A stretch of 41,599 nucleotides of DNA from Deltaproteobacteria bacterium. GTDB taxonomy: Bacteria > Desulfobacterota > Syntrophia > Syntrophales > UBA5619. The position numbers and the translations under genes are program-made. The notes beneath the pieces were generated by a model. The model was given only the letters and a program-made list of their open reading frames with translations, ran no database searches and was not told the origin of the DNA. The stretch covers positions 1-41,599 of the forward strand of contig JAJFUM010000179.1 of assembly GCA_021372415.1 (NCBI GenBank). Reading direction: 5' to 3'. Shown piece after piece: positions 41,539 to 41,599 of this stretch (positions within the stretch are counted from its first letter, which is position 1; each line of letters begins with the position of its first letter).

Positions 41539-41599
41539 TCAGGCCTTACCTCCCTTCTGCAGCGACTCCCGGAAGACATGGTAGAAGGCCCGGTGGTCG
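41539..41599 (-). CDS. 3' end of an unidentified gene
   Basis: On the minus strand, from the right edge, an open frame reads DHRAFYHVFRESLQKGGKA and stops with TGA at 41541-41539. The placement just before a strong terminator on the same strand supports a real gene end. Nineteen residues are too few to name the family. Confidence 0.55.
   Translation of the reverse strand, partial: DHRAFYHVFRESLQKGGKA

Noticed and set aside
41241-41579. A 112-codon minus-strand frame at the right end, with a KKTTKK stretch
   Set aside because: It reads through a perfect 15-bp terminator and in a different frame over the supported gene end at 41539. No ribosome-binding site or family pattern.

Overview
The window is GC-rich (visibly above 60 percent), densely coding bacterial DNA. 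The gene content suggests an anaerobe of the former Deltaproteobacteria (Desulfobacterota/Thermodesulfobacteriota), perhaps close to Syntrophales. Pointers are a tungsten-type aldehyde:ferredoxin oxidoreductase, a clostridial-type 2[4Fe-4S] ferredoxin, System II cytochrome c biogenesis genes (resB/ccsA), a pyruvoyl-dependent arginine decarboxylase, a desulforedoxin-like domain and a selenocysteine-containing HesB/IscA protein. The taxonomic placement is inference from these genes. No rRNA, tRNA, CRISPR array, transposase, integrase or phage gene was seen.

Layout. (1) 1-817: 3' end of a TctA-type tricarboxylate transporter subunit. (2) 950-5189, minus: an ABC importer operon (ATPase, binding protein, two permeases; Ugp/Mal type) with a candidate sigma70 promoter at 5262-5290. 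(3) 5525-9964, minus: tmk-holB-PSP1(ricT-like)-metG, a conserved housekeeping order. (4) 10076-10777: a large nested palindrome, a terminator, a ferredoxin and a NifU C-terminal-domain protein. (5) 10824-18553, minus: xseA-xseB-ispA-dxs-tlyA-ispH-lipoprotein. This isoprenoid-precursor operon has an internal promoter before dxs, and ispH is fused to a UbiA-like membrane domain. (6) 18637-22915, plus: a deoxyhypusine-synthase-like gene with an excellent promoter and terminator, an enolase-superfamily enzyme and an unusual aspartate kinase. (7) 23132-26161, minus: resB-ccsA-HAD phosphatase. (8) 26277-30293, minus: aldehyde oxidoreductase, SCP2-like protein, iron alcohol dehydrogenase, second SCP2-like protein. 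(9) 30580-32771, minus: an NlpC/P60 peptidase followed by truA. (10) 32984-35826, plus: cNMP-fold protein, truncated ferritin-like ORF, arginine decarboxylase, nitroreductase, alpha/beta hydrolase. (11) 36045-41107: a desulforedoxin/histone-tail fusion, a small Cys-rich protein, a stand-alone pyruvate-kinase C-terminal domain (minus), the HesB selenoprotein, a TPR protein, an exported aldose epimerase and a cupin. (12) 41539-41599, minus: the 3' end of an unidentified gene.

How the genes work together. The dxs/ispA/ispH set makes IPP/DMAPP and farnesyl diphosphate, and the UbiA-like fusion may tie this to membrane prenyl chemistry. The aldehyde oxidoreductase and alcohol dehydrogenase would interconvert acid, aldehyde and alcohol using ferredoxin and NAD(P)H, with the SCP2 proteins as likely carriers of a hydrophobic substrate. 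The arginine decarboxylase and the deoxyhypusine-synthase-like protein both point to polyamine metabolism but lie about 14 kb apart.

The most interesting items are: the HesB/IscA gene at 37781-38095, which a standard gene caller would split at an in-frame TGA that appears to encode selenocysteine; the desulforedoxin-like domain fused to a lysine/alanine-rich histone-H1-like tail (36045-36377); the IspH-UbiA fusion with a degraded first Asp motif; and the AOR-SCP2-ADH-SCP2 operon.
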